15,236 nt of DNA from Ichthyophonus hoferi (lineage: Eukaryota > Opisthokonta > Ichthyosporea > Ichthyophonida > Ichthyophonidae): positions 36,436 through 51,671 of the forward strand of contig NAOQ01000291.1 in the NCBI GenBank assembly GCA_002751075.1, in the 5' to 3' direction. A program made the position numbers and the translations under genes. Under the pieces are notes generated by a model. It was not told the DNA's origin. It ran no database searches and saw only the letters and a program-made list of their open reading frames with translations. The stretch's first letter is position 1, and each line of letters starts with the position of its first letter. Below, piece by piece: positions 11,638 to 15,236 of this stretch.

Positions 11638-13706
11638 ATAATACCTTAAGAATATAAATTTAACCATGAGTTGCTAGGATACGATATGTACAGACCACCT
11701 TGTTCGTTACGTAGAAATGTTATGAAGTATACTTTGATTTAAACAAGCCGACTCAGTGGTATTCTATTTGCACTCTAATAAAATCCTGTTCCGTGCCAAG
11801 TGTCAATTCTTTATGATTTCAGTACTATTAGCCAATATATATTAGAAGTACAAAGATTCTTAAAATGACTCATACTATAATCTGGTTAGTTTACAACCTA
11901 TATAATATCATATCTTACCCCGGAGAGGTTTAATATTTTTTTGTTTCTACACAGTAAGTAATACTTGCCAATGCATCGCATAATGGCCAGTCTTAACTTG
12001 GTAATTGATAATTAATAGTAATCATAGTTATGTACCATGCAGTCTTTCTTATTAAGCGATAGCAAGCTCAATATTTATATTTTATTCGTCTAGGTTTAAA
12101 AGCCTGTGAAAATAAGCTGATAAAGTACAGGTTTATTCCTTTTAAAACAATAATAATTTGCACTTTTTCTGAATAAAATTATTTTGGCAAGAAACGACAG
12201 AAGCGTACTACGGAGAATGACAACTTATTTGATTACTTACCACTACCAACCTATAAAATGGACAAATAAAGATTTAATAATATGTTGCCGTCATACTATA
12301 GATATGGCATTTGAAAGCTAGGAAACTATTATTTTTATGTATTCACGTATTATAAACCATTCCAATCGGGGGAAAATTATATGGGCATGTGAACTTACTG
12401 GCCCATCTGCCATCTTATATATTCCCAATTTTGTTGGTCCCCATCACACATGCAATCAGATCACAGTGTTGTGTTCAGCACCCAGTTGTTGAGTATATAC
12501 AGGATTCTTTATTTAGTTGTATAATATGAAAAATAGTCTGTATTTGTGTTTAAATGTATGTGGCTGTAGTAAGTATAGAAGCAAGCTACAAGTATGTTGG
12601 CCAGGTCTGCCAAGATAACCATGGTACAGTTGTTTGTGGAGTAATTTTTCAATTTACACCTGGATAACCCCAAATGGAGACACTTAATCATGTCTATATT
12701 TGTATAAATCTTTCTCAAGGTAAGCGATGAGTTAATTGGCTACCCTGGAATGACTGAGTACCTTCCAAAGCTGGAAGGCTGGACATCATCTGTTTTGATT
12801 AACTACGACTAGTATTTATTGTAAATAATATATTTCTGTCTTGAAATTGACCTCCAGTTCAATTGTTTGAACTGTTTAGGTATTTTGAAAATTGAAGTCT
12901 ATATTTTTCAGTTATAGATCGTACCCAATTACAAGCCCGTCCTCCCTTCCACATTCTTTTACAAATTTAATCTTAAAGCAATTACCTATAGTAGGACATG
13001 TGTATACCTTCCCTGTTAGAGTCGAATTTACTACAGGAATAGAATATACTAGGTTATACAAAATTTCTCGAATCAATTAAAGATACTAAGAAGACAAGTG
13101 GCTAGTATTCAGGCTTTAGCCGAATTTTAAAATCAATTCTAAACATGGGGCTACCGGGCAAAGGCACTAATAAAAAGACCGAAGGATATAACTGAAAAAT
13201 GTGCTCATACAGTACACGTATCTTTGTGCCAAATGTGTGGACAGCTAGCTATCTGGTAGATGAGATCAGCGACATTTTCATATGGTAATATAGTGATGTA
13301 GTACACAGCATGAAAAAAATATAGCTACATACACAACATGGGCAAAATAGCTATAGTTATAATCAAATTAATTAATGATATATTCCGACACATTCTACAA
13401 AGCAAATGCTATCTTTAAAAGGTAGAAATTGGTTTGCTCTGATACAGATTGGGGACTCTTGATTCAGTAAGGATATCGAATAAAGGTCATGCGGTTTTTA
13501 CTCCAAATTTTCTGCTTACAATATCTGGCTGCTACCCTGAACATGGATAAGATAACTACTGCATAGGCCGAAATCGACATAAAGGACTTATAGTGTGTCA
13601 CTAACTTACAGTTGCTGAAGATTATTATTAATAATTATCTGGATCAATCAATACGCCCAAAGTCCCCCTTTTTTTTCAAACGCCACACTGGAGCAGTGTA
13701 AACAAT

Positions 13707-14028
13707 TTATTTAGAAAAGATAGCGAGTTTCTTATTAACCAGATGATTTATTAATTGTTGATTTGAAACACTAGTATCTGCTGTACTGAGTTCTGTCTGG
13801 TTGTCGTCGTCGGGCAAAGGGCATGCTAAAGCTTTAGCTAGCTGCTCTTGAATCTCCCCATGTTAATGAGGAGTGGATATAGAAGCTGTCCGATATATGC
13901 ATGACTGTCCCGGTTAACGTATCCCACACTACGGGCCGTACGAATCTTGCAAGACCACTCAACTCGAGATGAATACGTAGATCAGCTTATGTTCTGGTAA
14001 CAAGCGAATCATACAACGATTGGTCCAT
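13707..14028 (-). pseudogene. Small gene-like unit of unknown family, broken or spliced
   Basis: On the minus strand an ATG (14028) follows a CCAAT motif and a TATTTAAG element in a plausible promoter arrangement. The frame opens MDQSLYDSLVTRT and meets TAA at codon 14 (13987-13989). The same frame then stays open for 50 codons (13837-13986), including LELSGLARFVRPVVWDTLTG. A second frame (13707-13853, 49 codons with stop) begins IQEQLAKALACPLPDDD and ends in TAA. The switch between frames lies near a GGGG run at about 13855-13858. An acceptor-like site, a branch-like attaac then ggggag, precedes the second frame, so an intron is the alternative. GC content and residue composition are protein-like throughout. 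I do not recognise the family. Either this is a decayed host gene, a live gene with an intron I cannot place, or an assembly error in a live gene. Confidence 0.35.
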
Positions 14029-15007
14029 TATTAGTTGATAACACAACGTTCTTAAATAGGTAACTTTATTGGTCAATTCCATGGAACCCACTAAACAAAA
14101 TAATAAACTATTTTTTACAATCAGTTCTATTGACATTTATGCAAACAGGTCTTCTCGTATAATCAGAAATTTTTTGTCATCCTCATAAACGGTGACTGGC
14201 TGACAGTTTATTCCTAGGCAATCCAACAATGATGCGATATACTATATTTTCTGGGTGCATGTGTAGAGGGTATCACTTTCGATTGTATCCTCATCTGAAT
14301 GGTTCTCTAGCTAATTATCTCACCATATTTTGACAAATCAATTTACCTGATTGAGAACACTATGCAATTAACTATTATCGGAGTTAACGGCACTTGCAAC
14401 AAGGAATAGAAATTGCATCCATAGATTAAATTTCTGTTGTTACCATATGCATAAGCTTATGGAAAAACTATTGAATACACTACAATGCCTAATTATATTA
14501 GATATACTTTTCATTGATACACCATCATATATAATAATGCATGCCTACACCTACCTTCTACTTCTGAATATCATGGACAAGCAGTTATGCGTTTTATGGA
14601 ATTATGTTTAGCATATACTGGCTTAACGTTTGTCTTTTTTGCAAGAAGCTGTTAATTTTTTTTTTGAACTTTAAATAAAATAATTGGGTCTGTGGTACAT
14701 ACGAAAATAGAAAACAGTGTTTTAAATATTTAAGATCAAATAAAAAATTGGATGGACTCAATTGCCCGGAAGCCATATATATATGAACACATCATATTAA
14801 CGGGTTTTATTGATTCTGAATTTTTTTTAAAAAGTATTACTTTATCGTGACGTGCTTCTTAGTTGTCAGGCAATAAAACGCATACTTTAAAAGTGCTATA
14901 TAGTATAACCCCTGGTTAGGATCATGGATCATATTGGAATTCAACACTAACATTATCAGCAAGCTCATCCAGATGAATTTATGTACAAAGATAAAAACAT
15001 TTAAATA

Positions 15008-15049
15008 TTTAAATCTAAAATTAAACAATTTAAACCTAAAATTAAACTT
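15008..15049. repeat. 21-bp tandem duplication
   Basis: Two adjacent 21-bp copies (15008-15028 and 15029-15049), identical at 18 positions, share the core CTAAAATTAAAC. It is AT-rich and has no evident function. Confidence 0.65.
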
Positions 15050-15236
15050 GTCAATGAAAAAAGTTACGTAAAAATAGAAGTTATCAAAGAAAACACAATT
15101 TTAGTGTTATATTAAGAAGAATGGATTTCGATTCCCATATATATCTGCTGGGTCAATAGAAAATGTGCCAATACGGGATGCATACAATGAATTTCTATCC
15201 CTTGGCGTGCAGATGCTGCAATGTGTAATGTCCTTA

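Larger units (their letters stand above)
10301..15236. other. AT-rich region right of pyruvate kinase, no recognised gene
   Basis: Apart from the small candidates listed, I see no gene of known family here. Open frames are about as long as chance predicts in AT-rich DNA. Splice-like sites are scattered: minus-strand GTAAGT at 12393-12398 and 12235-12240, and plus-strand GTAAGC just after 12718. No chain of exons could be confirmed. No long terminal repeats, transposase motifs, tRNA or rRNA were recognised. Confidence 0.65.

Noticed and set aside
12674-12950. Plus-strand start exon METLNHVYICINLSQ with a gtaagc donor and possible partner after 12901
   Set aside because: At least two different acceptors give short open endings, which is the behaviour of chance splice-site pairs. 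No family was recognised.

Overview
The window reads as nuclear DNA of an intron-bearing eukaryote. It is AT-rich and full of tetranucleotide microsatellites, and two genes can be named with confidence. Both proteins look opisthokont-like, mixing animal-like and fungus-like stretches. A unicellular relative of animals or an early-branching fungus would fit, but no lineage can be fixed from this sequence alone.

Left end (1-4400, + strand): the last five coding exons of SMC5, the ATPase subunit of the SMC5/6 genome-maintenance complex. The exons are 868-990, 2008-2079, 2347-2502, 3570-3653 and 3988-4140. They carry the end of the returning coiled coil and the C-terminal ABC half-domain (signature motif, Walker B, D-loop). 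Every visible intron is phase 0, and the introns hold long ATAC/GTAT/GATA arrays. The N-terminal half of the gene lies to the left of the window.

Middle (4400-8590): mostly AT-rich DNA with no identifiable gene. A few GC-richer islands contain short exon-like frames (5680-5766 minus, 7247-7365 minus, and an island at 4767-5171 open on both strands). They are reported as weak candidates only.

Pyruvate kinase (10131-8590, - strand): a complete, intronless 513-codon gene with strongly biased, GC-rich codons. It has TATA-like and CCAAT elements just upstream and poly(A) signals 75-105 nt after the stop. Catalytic residues and the fructose-1,6-bisphosphate-site Trp and Arg are present. The 518-codon open frame on the opposite strand is a shadow of the codon bias.

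Right end (10200-15236): AT-rich with no recognised gene. Candidates are a 69-codon minus-strand frame with a nearby poly(A) signal (10822-11031), a small minus-strand gene-like unit of unknown family that looks broken or spliced (13707-14028), a GC-rich hairpin at 11308-11349 and short tandem duplications. SMC5 and pyruvate kinase are unrelated in function and their adjacency implies nothing. No operon, CRISPR array, tRNA, rRNA or recognisable transposase was seen. No clear new biological system was found; the most interesting leads are listed as findings.
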